A stretch of DNA of 17,994 nucleotides from Candidatus Parcubacteria bacterium (GCA_027024305.1 JALVSO010000016.1:1-17994); one strand, 5' to 3'. Positions 1 through 9,944 are shown, numbered from the stretch's first letter. Notes: generated by a model from the letters alone, not told the origin. Made by a program: numbers and translations.

Positions 1-226
1 CGTTCGGACAGGTATTCCCTGTCCGCGGTGGCTACGGGGGGTGCCGCCACCTCTACCTCCACTGCCACCGGCGGAGCCGGGGGGAATGGTTACGGTGGCA
101 ACACCGTAATCAACCCCCCCTCCCCCCGGAGGGCGTAAGCCCCCTCCGGGGGACACCGGAGGCAATCCGCCTCCGCCCCCGCCGGGAGGCAATCCTCCCG
201 GCGGAGGGACCGGGGGGCAGTTCTAA
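1..226 (+). CDS. 3' end of Gly/Thr/Pro-rich protein, frameshifted at a C7 run
   Basis: Frame 1 from the window edge reads a low-complexity Ala/Thr/Gly tract (ATGGAATSTSTATGGAGG) and then GNGYGGNTVIN before entering a run of seven C at 114-120. Past this run frame 1 becomes PPSPRRA and stops at TAA 136-138. Frame 2, blocked by a TAA at 107-109 before the run, continues the same style after it: Pro runs alternating with GGN and GGGTGGQ, ending Gln-Phe at TAA 224-226. Composition therefore continues from frame 1 into frame 2, suggesting a one-base indel in the homopolymer (true mutation, assembly error or slippage). Gly/Pro/Thr tails of this type are typical of secreted or wall-associated proteins, but no domain is visible and the function is unknown. 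The tract is much more GC-rich than the downstream genes. The 5' end lies outside the window. Confidence 0.5.
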
Positions 227-263
227 CTTTTCGGTTGACAGGGAAGTCGGCCGGAAGGTAAGT

Positions 264-293
264 GGGGAGGGCGAGCGCAAGCGAGCCCTCCCC
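264..293 (+). terminator. GC-rich hairpin after the 5' partial gene
   Basis: GGGGAGGGC at 264-272 pairs with GCCCTCCCC at 285-293 around a loop containing GCGCAAGC. It lies about 40 bases after the stop at 226. No U tract follows directly; a T run occurs at 349-355. It may be a weak terminator or simply one of the palindromic repeats that fill this spacer. Confidence 0.35.
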
Positions 294-355
294 GGGTTTG
301 GGGGTATTTCAAGGAGCGAAGGTTTAAAGGACGGGTTGGTACTCGGCCTTTTTTT

Positions 356-389
356 GTGTCCAATAAAATAGGGATATTTTATTGGACAC
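356..389. repeat. 14-bp perfect AT-rich palindrome
   Basis: GTGTCCAATAAAAT (356-369) is the exact reverse complement of ATTTTATTGGACAC (376-389), with the six-base loop AGGGAT. It abuts directly the CGCGGA-type repeat at 389. It is preceded rather than followed by a T run, so it is not an obvious forward terminator. Confidence 0.7.
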
Positions 390-416
390 CGCGGAATAAC
401 GCGGAAGTGACGCAGG
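389..416. repeat. Fragment of the CGCRGA zipper repeat
   Basis: Three units of the CGCGGA/CGCAGG type spaced by 10-11 bases (CCGCGGAATA, ACGCGGAAGTG, ACGCAGG). The same periodic unit builds the arms of the two 107-nt hairpins inside the 23S gene at 12665-12771 and 14064-14170. Here only one arm is present, so it appears to be a relic or half element. Confidence 0.5.
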
Positions 417-470
417 AAGTCCGACTTGTCAGGTATGGTTTGGCGCGTGGATGCTGACAAGTCGGACTTC
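416..470. repeat. 16-bp perfect palindrome
   Basis: GAAGTCCGACTTGTCA (416-431) pairs perfectly with TGACAAGTCGGACTTC (455-470) around a 23-base loop. It follows the CGCRGA fragment without a gap. No T run follows, so it reads as a foldback repeat rather than a terminator. Confidence 0.7.
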
Positions 471-504
471 GTGAAAAAGCGTGGTTGTGTGTAATTTTTT
501 CTGG

Positions 505-588
505 ATCCCGGATAGCTCCCAGCACTTTTCTTTTAAAAAGCAAAAAGATTATTTTTATGTTTTATAAAAGTGCTGAGGCTTCCGGGAT
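505..588. repeat. Foldback element with CCCGGA / CAGCACTTTT arms
   Basis: Nested inverted repeats: ATCCCGGA (505-512) with TCCGGGAT (581-588), and CAGCACTTTT (520-529) with AAAAGTGCTG (566-575), enclosing an AT-rich core. The architecture resembles short non-autonomous foldback elements. It lies five bases from the next element, which starts at 594. Confidence 0.6.
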
Positions 589-593
589 GACAA

Positions 594-702
594 CGACCGA
601 GCACCACTTTTGTGGGAATGGAAAGTTTTAAAGTTTTAGTTAGTGAAACCGCAAAAAGTTTAGTTTCAGCTAAATATTTTTTTCAAAAGTGGTGCTCGGT
701 CG
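594..702. mobile_element. MITE-like foldback, copy 1 of the CGAGCACCACTTTT family
   Basis: A 109-bp element with perfect 19-nt terminal inverted repeats: CGACCGAGCACCACTTTTG (594-612) and its reverse complement (684-702). The core is AT-rich and non-coding. Copy 2 (11525-11625) shares termini and internal blocks (GAAT-GAAA near the left end, CAAAAAGTT in the right half). The same ends flank a coding copy at 13100-13413 and the P1-loop insert at 14935-15036. Repeat sharing at four loci with different flanks supports mobility. I see no clear target-site duplication, and the excision and insertion mechanism is unknown. Confidence 0.75.
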
Positions 703-890
703 CTGCAAGGAGGAACGACGAAGCAATCCGGAAAGTAAATATTTTAAAAAGATTACCATAGAGCCAAAGTGGATAAAAGGTGCAGAACTCATATAAGGCT
801 AAACTATTGACTTTCTGTCAATTTTTTGTTAAAATCTCCCGGCAATAGTTTATATTATGGATTTTATCGGTCATTGGGGGGTTTTTTAGG
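703..890. other. Spacer with a second promoter-like sequence
   Basis: No credible gene. A TTGACT box at 807-812 and TAAAAT at 830-835 are separated by 17 bases and could be an additional promoter upstream of the surface-protein gene. A ten-codon ORF at 857-889 lies between the two promoter candidates; nothing supports it as a real gene. Confidence 0.35.
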
Positions 891-891
891 C

Positions 892-919
892 TTGACATTG
901 ACTTTATTTAATGTATAAT
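892..919 (+). promoter_or_regulatory. Sigma-70-type promoter of the surface-protein gene
   Basis: TTGACA at 892-897, a 16-base spacer and TATAAT at 914-919. The predicted transcription start near 926 gives an AU-rich leader of about 30 bases before ATG 955, without a Shine-Dalgarno sequence. Confidence 0.75.
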
Positions 920-954
920 ATAGTTATTATAAATTTAATTTAATTAAAAAAAAT

Positions 955-3624
955 ATGAAAAAGTTATTTAAAATATTAACTATTTTGAGCTTGATATTCT
1001 TGGGGGCTGTGGCCGATGCCAGAACCGCCAATGAGGATCCTGCCGGGATTGATACGGTGTTAGTTTCAGATAGCGCCTACAGAAATTGACAGCACTCACA
1101 GACCATTGACCCAACAAGTCAGAGCACTGTTTCTTTTAATATTCATTACTATGCTTGGCACGAGGGAGCTCGGAATATGAGAGCACAAATAGATGCTTTA
1201 GACAATGTGGTTTTTGAAGCCAATAGTCCAAGAACTGTCAGGGGGGCTGTGTGAGCAGATAATCTATCAAGATCAAATGGTTCAGCTATCTTAACCTTTA
1301 CTAAAAAGGCAAAACTAAGATTGATGTACACATCAATTCAAAAAAATTCTTGTAAATCAGTTAGTTGTCAGGAAGGTTCTGCACCAAATGTTTTTTCAGC
1401 AAGTGGTCAAAATGTTGGAAATTTTCCGGTAAAGGATAATAGTAACTATTACGGAAATGTGGTGGTGACCTATTCCGTTACACCGGTTAATGACACACCA
1501 TCTCCAGTAAATGGACAATGTTCATCAAATGTAAATCAGTGTGTGAAAGGAACATTTGTTGATTTGGCTGATACATCAACTCAGTATAGATGAGAATGTA
1601 GGGGAGCAAATGGAGGTTCCGATGCTCAATGTTCTCAGAACAAACCAATTACCGTTGGAACTTTAAACACAAAATCAGCAACAAATATTTCCAAAAATTC
1701 AGCCCTTCTAAGGGGAGAGGTGGTTGATGGAAGAAAGATTGATACTTGATTTGTTCTTTCCAGGGATAGAAATAATCTTTCCTGTTCAAACTCAAGCATT
1801 AAGGTTGATCACAGGGGTGGTTTGTATAACGCCGGAGAAAGTTTTTCAGAAATGGCTCACGGTCTAAAACCTGATACAACCTATTATTATAGATCTTGTG
1901 GTCAGGATTTTAATTATCCTGGACATCCAAGAATTGATGGAAATATTGTTTCATTTAGAACTGATTCCAATAATGACACCGATCCTATTCTTGGAGAATT
2001 AAATACAAAATCGGCAAGAAATATTTCCAAAAACTCAGCACTTTTGAGAGGAGAAGTAACAGAGGGAAGAAAGATTGATACTTGATTTGTTCTTTCCAGA
2101 GATAGAAATAATCTTTCTTGTTCAGATTCAAGTATAAAAGTTGATCATAAAGGAGGTTTATATGATGCCGGAGAAAGTTTCTCAGAGATGGCTTATGGTT
2201 TAAGCTCAGATACTCTTTATTATTATAGAACTTGTGGTGTTGATTATAACTACCCAGGACATCCAATGGTTGATGGGAACATTGTAAGTTTTAGAACCGA
2301 TGCAGATTCAACCCCATCCGGAGACAATTTAGACATTGATACCTACTCAGCAACCAATATTGACGAAGACTCTGCAAAATTAAAAGGTAGAGTATCCGGA
2401 GCGAATAATGTAAGAACTTGATTTGCTCTTTCAAGAACTGACTCAACACCGGAGTGTACAGATAGTTCAGAAAGATATTCTGTTTCCGGATCCTATGATG
2501 ATGGAGATTATTTCTCAAGGACAGTTAACTCATTAAGAGAAGATACCAGATATTACTTTAGAGCCTGCGGAGAAGACACTGATGGAAATATAGATTATGG
2601 TTCAGTTAAAACATTTAGAACAGACAGCTCAACTGATCCGGTTCAAGACAAGGCGGAGGTGTTTACAGATCTACCAAGTAATATCTATGCCTATTCAGCG
2701 CAATTAAATGGGCATGTAAAAGTAAATGATACGGTTAATCCAAGGGTGTACTTTGTCTATGGAAGAACTCCAAGCAATATGAACCGATCAACATCCTACT
2801 TGGCCGTAAGTAGTGACACCTACTTCCAGGCCATCACCGGTCTCAGACCAAATACCACCTACTACTACCAAGCGGTGGTTAGGGATGATAACGGAGTGGT
2901 TGATAGAGGTATTATCAGATCTTTCAGAACAAGGAATATTGTAGTTCCGAATCCAAACCCAAGACCAAGACCAACCCCTAATCCGATTGATGATGTAACC
3001 ATTACCGTTGAAAATGTTGTAACGGAAAATGTGGCCTTGCAAATCAATAAATGGGTATCCAACGACCGAATCAGAGGTTATGCTACGGAGGTTAGTGCCC
3101 TGCCCGGAGAAACCCTTTACTACAAGGTTAGAATTGTGAACAACACCGATGAGCCGATGACCAATATTACGGTGACCGACTCAATTCCATCGGGAGTGAT
3201 TCTAAATGATGATTCCAACTACAACGAAGCGGATAAATTCGTAACCTGAGAGGTTGAGAATTTGGATCCGGGAGAGTCTAGGGTTTTCATTACCGAGATT
3301 AAGGTTGATGAAAATGCCAGATATGGAGATGTAATTGTTTCCGCGGCTAAAATCAAGAGCAATGAAAAGACTGAATGGACCAACGAAGTGAGAATCTATG
3401 TGGAAGACACTTCTTTGGATAACCGACAGGCTGCTTCCATCTTTGGATCCGGCTCCGGCTTCTTGCCAACAACCCTATTTGGTTGATTGGTCCTACTGGC
3501 CTTCGTGCTATTAATTGCTTACTTGGTTTCAAAAATTTTGGAAAGCAACCGAGAGTCCAAAATTGCCATGGCTCAATTAAGGGCGGTGGAGGCTGAGAAG
3601 TTCAATAACGCCAATAGGGATTAG
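955..3624 (+). CDS. Membrane-anchored surface protein with FN3-like repeats and a DUF11-like domain
   Basis: One 889-codon frame when UGA is read as Trp; eight UGAs fall at residues 45, 100, 213, 265, 377, 489, 765 and 844. Residues 1-22 form a signal peptide (lysines, then a hydrophobic core ending AVADA). Around 213 lies the pattern W-x-C-x-G-x-N-GG, common in CPR surface proteins, with the W encoded by UGA. FN3-like modules start near residues 235, 347, 461 and 569, each with a TYYYR-type strand; the first two are a 112-residue tandem duplication. A Pro/Arg-rich linker (about 665-680) leads to a DUF11-like beta domain (686-828; PGETLYYKVRIVNNT, VTDSIPSG). WLVLLAFVLLIAYLV from 844 is a transmembrane segment followed by a charged cytoplasmic tail. 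TGG is also used for Trp. Likely cell-surface adhesion or a structural role; the ligand is unknown. It has its own promoter and a terminator at 3656. Confidence 0.9.
1657..2328 (+). repeat. 336-bp tandem duplication within the surface-protein gene
   Basis: Segments starting at 1657 and 1993 encode near-identical 112-residue modules (both contain GRKIDTWFVLSRDRNN, with W as UGA in both copies at 1747 and 2083). DNA identity is high with mostly synonymous differences, so this is a fairly recent in-frame duplication of an FN3-like domain. The third module at about 2335 is clearly related but more diverged. Confidence 0.85.
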
Positions 3625-3655
3625 TTGGTTTTGAGAAAAATTTAGATTTCTTCTG

Positions 3656-3682
3656 AAAAAAGCGACCATCGGTCGCTTTTTT
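3656..3682 (+). terminator. Intrinsic terminator of the surface-protein gene
   Basis: GCGACC (3662-3667), loop ATC, GGTCGC (3671-3676), then six T; the A run before the stem extends the pairing. It lies 32 bases after the TAG at 3622. Confidence 0.9.
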
Positions 3683-3773
3683 CTTTTTGCTTTTAGGTCG
3701 GCCACCGGGGTCTTCGATTTAATGATTCCTTTCCTTGAAGTTTCATTTCGTTGCCAAAAGGCTTTAAAAATAA

Positions 3774-3779
3774 TATAAT
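3774..3779 (+). promoter_or_regulatory. -10 box of tyrS, implying a leaderless mRNA
   Basis: TATAAT ends only six bases before ATG 3786, so transcription should start at or next to the A of the start codon. There is no Shine-Dalgarno sequence. The same geometry recurs at four other genes in this window. Confidence 0.6.
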
Positions 3780-3785
3780 AAAAAA

Positions 3786-4985
3786 ATGGAAAAAATAATT
3801 ACCGATGAAAAAAAAATAGATGAGCTTTTAACTCGTTCCGTGGAAGAGGTAATCGTTAAAGAAGATTTAAAAAAGAAGCTTCTATCCGGAGAGAAGTTGA
3901 AAATAAAGTTGGGTATTGACCCCACCTCTCCCAATTTGCATTTGGGACGGGCGGTTACTCTTTGAAAATTGAAAGATTTTCAAGATTTGGGCCACGAGAT
4001 TATTTTAATTCTGGGGGACTTTACCGGAACCGTGGGGGACACCTCTGACAAGGAATCGGAGCGCCCCATGCTTGGTCCGGAACTGGTCATGGAGAATATG
4101 AAGACCTATGAAAAGCAAGCCTCCAAGATTTTGGATATGTCCCGGGTTAGGGTGGTCAAAAATTCGGAATGGCTGGCCGGTCTTGGCTTTGCTGAAATCG
4201 GCAAGCTGGCCGATGCCTTTTCGGTTAATGAATTCTTACAGCGAGAATTGATTAAAAAAAGATTGGAAAAGGGTAGTCGGATTTCTTTACGGGAATTTCT
4301 CTATCCTCTGATGCAGGGTTATGATTCGGTGGCCTTGGAAGCCGATGTGGAAATTGGAGGAACCGATCAAAAATTTAATGTTTTGGCCGGAAGAACTTTG
4401 CAGAAACTCTATGGCCAAGAACCGCAAAATGTTCTTTTACTTGGACCTTTGTTGGAAGGAACCGATGGGCGAAAAATGTCTTCTTCCTGGGGTAATACTA
4501 TCAATCTTTTAGACGAAGCCGATGAAATGTTCGGTAAGGTTATGTCGGCTCGGGATGAATTGATAGAACAGTATTTCATTCATGCCACCAGAAAAGATTT
4601 ATCGGAAATTAAAGAAATTTTAAAGAAAGAACCCCGGGATGCCAAACTGGACCTGGCCTTTGAAATTACCAAGATTTACCACGGCGAGGAAGAGGCTGAA
4701 AAAGTCCGAGAAAATTGAATTACTCAATTTTCCAAAAAAGGTGTGCCCGATGATTTGCAGGAATTTTCCTTTGAGCGAGGAATTAAAATTTTGGATATTT
4801 TAAAAAAGGCCGGACTGGTTTCCTCCAACAAGGAGGGGAAAAGAAAGATTGACGAAGGAGCGGTTAAAATCCTGGATGGCGAAGGTAATGAGCTGGAAAC
4901 CATAGGCGATTATTTTCGGGAAATTGAACCGGGAGAAAAGGTTCTAAAATTGGGAAAAAAAATGGTTAAAATCAAAATCCAATAA
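3786..4985 (+). CDS. tyrS: Tyrosyl-tRNA synthetase
   Basis: Charges tRNA-Tyr with tyrosine in the cytoplasm. The 399-aa frame contains UGA at residues 60 (TLWKLKDFQDLGH) and 311 (ENWITQF). Class I features are HLGR at 52-55 (the HIGH equivalent) in the context GIDPTSPNLHLGR, GDFTGTVGD, and KMSS at 230-233 followed by SWG. The C-terminal ~65 residues (from about 335) form an S4-type RNA-binding domain (GLVSSNKEGKRKIDEGAV). Length matches the bacterial family. The ATG at 3786 is chosen because it gives the full N-terminus and lies six bases after a TATAAT. A strong terminator follows, shared with the convergent polA end. Standard-code calling would lose the first 59 residues, including the HLGR motif. 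Confidence 0.95.
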
Positions 4986-4994
4986 TGATCCAAG

Positions 4995-5023
4995 AACACC
5001 GAGGTCTTGCCTCGGTGTTTTTA
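4995..5023 (+). terminator. Intrinsic terminator between convergent tyrS and polA
   Basis: AACACCGAGG (4995-5004), loop TCTTG, CCTCGGTGTT (5010-5019), then a short T run. It terminates tyrS 10 bases after its TAA. On the minus strand the hairpin begins immediately after the polA stop (5021-5023) but lacks a U tract there. Confidence 0.85.
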
Positions 5024-7405
5024 TTTCAAATCACTTCATCTTTTGCCGATGGCCTCGGAAACTTTTAGAGGCACCTGTTTGTATTTTTCGTCCAGTTCCG
5101 CATTCTCTATAACCGATTCCATTATTTTTTTCAGAGAGGGAGTGATTTTTTCCAGCAATTCGTCCTTAATTTCGTAGATGAGCTCATCGTGAACCTGGGC
5201 CAGGATTTTAACATTATCTTTCACTTTTTCTTTTTTCAGAAAATCATCTATTTCAATCATGGCCAATTTTACAATATCACCAGTGGCCGTTCCTTGGATG
5301 GGAGCATTAACGGCCATGCGTTCGGCCATGGCTCGGATAAAGGGTTGCTTGGAATTTATCTCCGGAAAAAATCTCTTGCGACCAAAGAGGGTGGTGGAAT
5401 AACCCTTTTCTTTAACCTCTTTTTTGGTTTTTTCAATGAAGGAAGCCAGGCCGGAAAATTTTTTAAAATAATCGTCCAAATACTGACGAGCATCGGCCAA
5501 ACCAACTTCTTCTTCGGAGCCCTCTTGAAGAGATTTTCGCAGGGAGGTGGCCCCCATGCCGTAGAGAATACCAAAATTGATAACCTTGGCCTTTCGTCGG
5601 TTGGCCGGAGTTTCTTCTCCGAAAATTTCCATGGCCACGGCCGAATGAATATCTTTATCTTTTTGAAAGGCCTCCATCATTTTTTTATCTTGGGAAAGAA
5701 TGGCTGCCACCCGCAATTCAATCTGGGAGTAATCCATGGAAACCAGAGAAAATCCTTTCTGACTAATGAAAGCCGAGCGAATTTCCTTGCCATAGAAACC
5801 GGAAGTGGGAATGTTTTGGATATTGGGATTTTTGGAAGCCATGCGACCGGTGGCGGTGCCCAGTTGCAAAAATTCCGGATGCAGGCGATTTTTTTCATCC
5901 ACCAGGGGAATAAGATTGTCAATATAGGTGGAAAGCATTTTGGAGAGCTCCCGGTGTTCCAGGATTAAATCAATGATTTTATGTTCTCCTTTCAATTTAA
6001 GTAATTCCGATTCCTTGGTGGAGATGACTCCCTTGGGAGTTTTTTTCAGCCCCTTGGCCGGCAGGGCTAATTTTTCAAAAAGAATTTTAGACAGTTGCTG
6101 GGTGGATTTCAGGTTAAATTTTTCTCCGGCTATTTTATAGACTTCCTCTTCAATTTCTTCAGCCCGACGACTGAACTTCTCGGAAAGCTCCCTCATTTTT
6201 TCAACGTTAATCAAAAAACCGTTGGTGGTCATTTCTTGGACGATGGGGATTAGGGGGTATTCAATTTCCTCCCAGACAAAGTTTAAATCATATTTTTTGA
6301 TTTCTTTTTTAATATTTTTTTCGGCCTCTTCAAAATCTTCCCCGAAATTTAAAACATCGTCCAGAGTGGGGGAGTGGATATTGGGGTTCAGAAGAGAAAC
6401 AGCCAGTTTTAATTTGGCCACTTTTTTTTCTTGATCGGCGGAAATTTCCCTCCGGGAAATTTCCGCCTCATTATCATCCAAGCCCAAACTCTTCTGCAAT
6501 CTCTCATTGAGAGCTCGAAACTCATATTTTCGGAAAACCTTTCCGGTCCGGGAGAGGTCAATACTTTCAATAAATTTTTTCTCGGGCAGTTTAAAATCCA
6601 GAGGCACATCTTTTTTAATTGTAGCCAATTCCTTGGAAAAGAAAGCTTCTTCTCGGCCATCTTTTAAAAGTTTTATAATTCGCGGAGTAATTTTTCCCAC
6701 TTTAAAATTTTCTTGAAAATAGCCATCGCTTTTATCCAAAGCTTCATAGATTTTTTCCAGGGAGCCGAAATTTAAAATTAGGTTGGTAGCCGTTTTGACT
6801 CCGATGCCGGTCACCCCGGGAATATTGTCGGAGTTGTCACCGGCTAGACCTTTGAAGTCCGGGATTTTATCTGGTGAAAAACCGTATTTTTCTTCAATGG
6901 CTTTTTGGTCATAGATGATGGTTTCCGAGCCTTTTTTCAGGGTATAAATAAGTACTCGATTATCATCCACCAGTTGAAAAGTATCCATATCCCCCGAAGC
7001 GATATAGATTTTATTTTCCTCATCCTTTTTTAAAATTTCCGCCAGGGTTCCGATAATATCATCGGCTTCAAAACCTTCCTTATCATAGATGGGTACTCCA
7101 AAGGCCTTGAAAATATCTCGGCTTTCTTTGATTTGTTCCACCAAATCATCATCGGCTTTTTTCCGCCCGTCCTTGTAGCCCTCAAAGGCTTCGTGGCGAA
7201 AAGTCGGTTTGGGTAGGTCATAGCAAGCCAGAACATAGTCCGGTTTTAATTCTGAAACAATGGAAATAAGCATGGTGGAAATTCCATAGAGAGCTCCCGT
7301 GGGCTTGCCGGCTCTGGTGGCAAAATCCGGCAGGGCGTGGTAGGCTCGGTGGATGATGGCATGGGCGTCCAGCAAAACTATTTTATTTTTAAAATCTTTT
7401 TTCAT
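5021..7405 (-). CDS. polA: DNA polymerase I (5' nuclease plus polymerase, proofreading site absent)
   Basis: 794-aa family A polymerase for repair and Okazaki-fragment processing. Residues 1 to ~290 are the FEN-type 5' nuclease (FEADDIIGT, ASGDMDTFQL, GLAGDNSDNIPGVTGIG). The middle 3'-5' exonuclease region is shortened and I see no DxE-type catalytic motif. Polymerase motif A DYSQIELR is at ~558, motif B RRKAKVINFGILYG at ~603-616, motif C VHDE at ~738. The standard code stops at UGA 5038-5036 after GKR; reading it as Trp adds W-S-D-L-K and ends at TAA 5023-5021. PolA proteins normally end with a Trp a few residues from the C-terminus (E. coli GENWDQAH), so this UGA sits at a conserved Trp. 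The extended -10 TGCTATACT lies six bases before the ATG, implying a leaderless mRNA. Confidence 0.96.
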
Positions 7406-7411
7406 GGTCTA

Positions 7412-7420
7412 AGTATAGCA
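7412..7420 (-). promoter_or_regulatory. Extended -10 promoter of polA
   Basis: On the minus strand TGC-TATACT ends six bases before the polA ATG. The TGN extension compensates for the absence of a clear -35. Transcription should begin at or within a base or two of the start codon. Confidence 0.6.
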
Positions 7421-7456
7421 TTTTAAAAAGAATCTTTTTAATGTTATTATTAGTCA

Positions 7457-7462
7457 TATAAT
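7457..7462 (+). promoter_or_regulatory. -10 box of the FG-GAP/cadherin gene
   Basis: TATAAT lies nine bases before ATG 7472 with no Shine-Dalgarno, giving a leader of about two bases or none. The divergent polA -10 lies 40 bases away, so the two promoters share a compact AT-rich region. Confidence 0.5.
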
Positions 7463-7471
7463 AATAGAAAT

Positions 7472-9934
7472 ATGTTGAAAAATAAAAAAGTATTTGTTTT
7501 GACTTTTGTCTTTCTTTTCTCTTTTGGTTCTTTTGTTTTTGCCGAGAGCAAGGAGTGGGATTTTGAAAAAGCGGGGGAGTATATTTTTAATGGTGATAAA
7601 ATAAATATTGCCGGAGGTAAGGCGATGCCGGCCTTGGTTTTTACTCCGGCCGAGGAGGTTCCCGAAGATGAGGCCAAGTCCTGGGGAGCGGCGGCTGCTG
7701 ACTTTGACGGTGACGGCGATTTGGATGTTTATGTGGCAAACTGGGGACAGAATAAACTATGAATTAATGAAGGAAATAATAAATACCGGGCCAGGGATAT
7801 CCGGGGGGATGAGGGAAATTCTCAGGCCGTAGCGACCGCTGATTTTAACGGTGATGGAGCTCAGGACATATACGTGGCCAATTATAACGGACAAAATCAT
7901 TTATGGATTAATGATGGAAAGGCTAATTTTGAAGCCCATGACATTCTTGGAGACGGGGGTTATTCTTTTGCTGTCACCGTTAAAGATTTTAACGCTGATG
8001 GTCTTTTGGACATTTATGTTCACAATGCCGACGGCAATAATCGTTTGTGGTATGGCGGTTACTATTCCGATGAGAATTACAGTCCTTGGATTATGCCGGT
8101 TAATTATCAGCATTTTAGAAAAAGTTTTGATGCTTTTTCAGCTGATGCCGACGGGGAAGTTGGGTTTCAAGTAACCATAGACGGTGGTTTTAGCTGGCAT
8201 CACTGGGATGGTAGTCAGTGAAGAGAAGCTTCAAAAATAAACGGAGAGGAAAGTTCCACGGCTGAAGAAATTGATGAGCATATGGACTCGCTTCTAAAAT
8301 CTTCCGAGGATCGAAATTTCAGATTTAAATGAAAAGCTTTTTTAAACCTAAACAATAAAGTTTCTTCTTTATCATCAGTCAAGATGTCCTATGATGAACC
8401 AAATTATCCACCGGAGTTTCTTAACTTTAAACCGGAAATTGACGTGGTGGAGGGAGAGAAGAATGTGGCCAAAGTGGAGGCCGTGGATAAAAACCGGAGG
8501 CAAAAAATAAGTTTCGCGCTGGCTGGAGAAGACGCTCAATTGTTTGAAATTGACAGCGCTGGCGGAGAGATAAGTTTTTTAAATCCACCGTCTTTCAGTG
8601 AACCTAGGGATAATAATGAGGATAATATCTATGAAATAAAAGTTATCGCTACCGACAGTGGTTATCCCGAGGAAAGTGTTATTGAGAATCTCTCTGTTAA
8701 AGTTCTGGATCAAAAGTTAAAATTACTATCCTTTGGAGGTAAGAGCGATGTGGAATTTGCTACCAGTGAGGGGAAAAAAGAAGTCTTGATGGTGGAGGCA
8801 GCAAAGGTTTTGGAAGATTCCGGAGAAATAGTTTATTCGCTGCTTCCCGGTGGGGATAGCGAAGCTTTCATGGTTGATCCGGCCGGGGGGGCTCTCTCTT
8901 TCGAGGTGGAGTCCGACTATGAAAATCCGAAAGATAGAAATAGAGATAATGTTTATGAGGTTTCGGTTAGGGCTACGGACAGCCTTTCCGACGATTTCGT
9001 GGTTCAGAATTTTGAGATTACCGTTTTGGATGTGGAGGAGAACGAAGCCCCGGTTATTCTAACCGGCGATAGGGATGAAGAGGTTTCCGCCGATGAGTTT
9101 AAGAAGCGAGTTACCGCAATAAAAACAGAGGATCCTAACGGAGATGGTGTGAGTCTGGCCTTGGGAACATATGGTGATAGTGATCTTTTTGAAATAAATT
9201 CCGAGAGTACCGATTTGAGTTTTCGACAGGCTCCGGACTATGAAAACCCAAAGGATAGAAATAGAGACAATATCTATGAGGTTGAAATTATAGCCACCGA
9301 CGATGGAAACCCACCGTTAAGCAGTTCAAAGATTATCAAGGTCTACGTTAATAATTTGGGACGTCCGCAGATTTTGTTCTATCGGGGTGGAAGCAATGAA
9401 GAAGTTTGTAAAGATAGCCGGGCAAGTAATTTTTCTCCCAACGGAATTCATAATCAGAAGCTGTGTGTCTATGAGAAAGATGACTATAACTACGGCCAAA
9501 GAAAAGTAGTTTATACTTGTCCCACCGATAAGCTTTTGACACAGAACATGATCATTGGTGATCGGGACGGAAAATATTCCGGTTGAGAAAAAGACATTAT
9601 TAGAGAGGTGAAAATTTTGCAGGAGCATTTAAAGAGGCTTGGTTTTGAAATGGGAGAAATTGATGGTGATTTCGGCCCGAAGACCCTTGAGGGGGTTAGG
9701 TGGGCCCAGAGAAGGTTTGGTATAGAAGAGGATGGAATGGTCGGGCCGGAATTCCAAAGAAAAGTAAATTCTTCCTGTGCCGATGATTCGGGCAGAGGAA
9801 ATCCGCTGCCACCGGAAGAGGAAAAAGATATTGATGACATCAGCAGCGGGGATTATAATAAAGACGATTTGAACAGGTCACTAAATCAGATGAAATGGAT
9901 GATTCAGGAGTTAATAAACAAGATTAGACTGTAG
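7472..9934 (+). CDS. Secreted FG-GAP/cadherin protein with a C-terminal peptidoglycan-binding domain
   Basis: 820-aa frame with UGA=Trp at residues 97, 250, 287 and 705. Residues 1-24 are a signal peptide (NKKVFVLTFVFLFSFGSFVFA). Three FG-GAP/VCBS calcium-type repeats begin near residues 77 (DFDGDGDLDVYVANWG), 124 (DFNGDGAQDIYVANYN) and 172 (DFNADGLLDIYVHNAD). The motif after repeat 1, KLWINEG, has UGA for W; its counterpart after repeat 2, HLWINDG, has TGG at 7904, an internal control for decoding. About residues 325-630 hold three cadherin-like modules (twice YENPKDRNRDN, then IATD/RATD). Residues ~706-767 are a PG_binding_1 domain (LQEHLKRLGF, DGDFGPKTLEGVRWAQ). The Asp-rich tail ends in a short amphipathic helix. 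Probably attached to the cell wall and possibly adhesive; the partner is unknown. Confidence 0.92.
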
Positions 9935-9944
9935 CTTTTTGCAG

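Noticed and set aside
857..889. Ten-codon leader-peptide ORF before the surface-protein promoter
   Set aside because: It ends before the consensus -35 at 892, has no attenuator hairpin and no amino-acid bias; likely chance.
955..3624. Reading the broken ORFs as a frameshifted pseudogene or many small genes
   Set aside because: All pieces are in the same frame, are separated only by UGA codons and join into coherent domains with a signal peptide and membrane anchor.
3963..3965. UGA as glycine (code 25 of Gracilibacteria/Absconditabacteria) or as selenocysteine
   Set aside because: UGA sites align with conserved Trp and with TGG in an internal repeat. There are too many, in unrelated genes, for selenocysteine, and no SECIS-like hairpin follows them.
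5189..5968. 259-codon plus-strand ORF opposite polA
   Set aside because: It lies entirely antisense to a clear polymerase domain, has low-complexity Phe/Gly-rich sequence and no domain; it is a codon-bias shadow.
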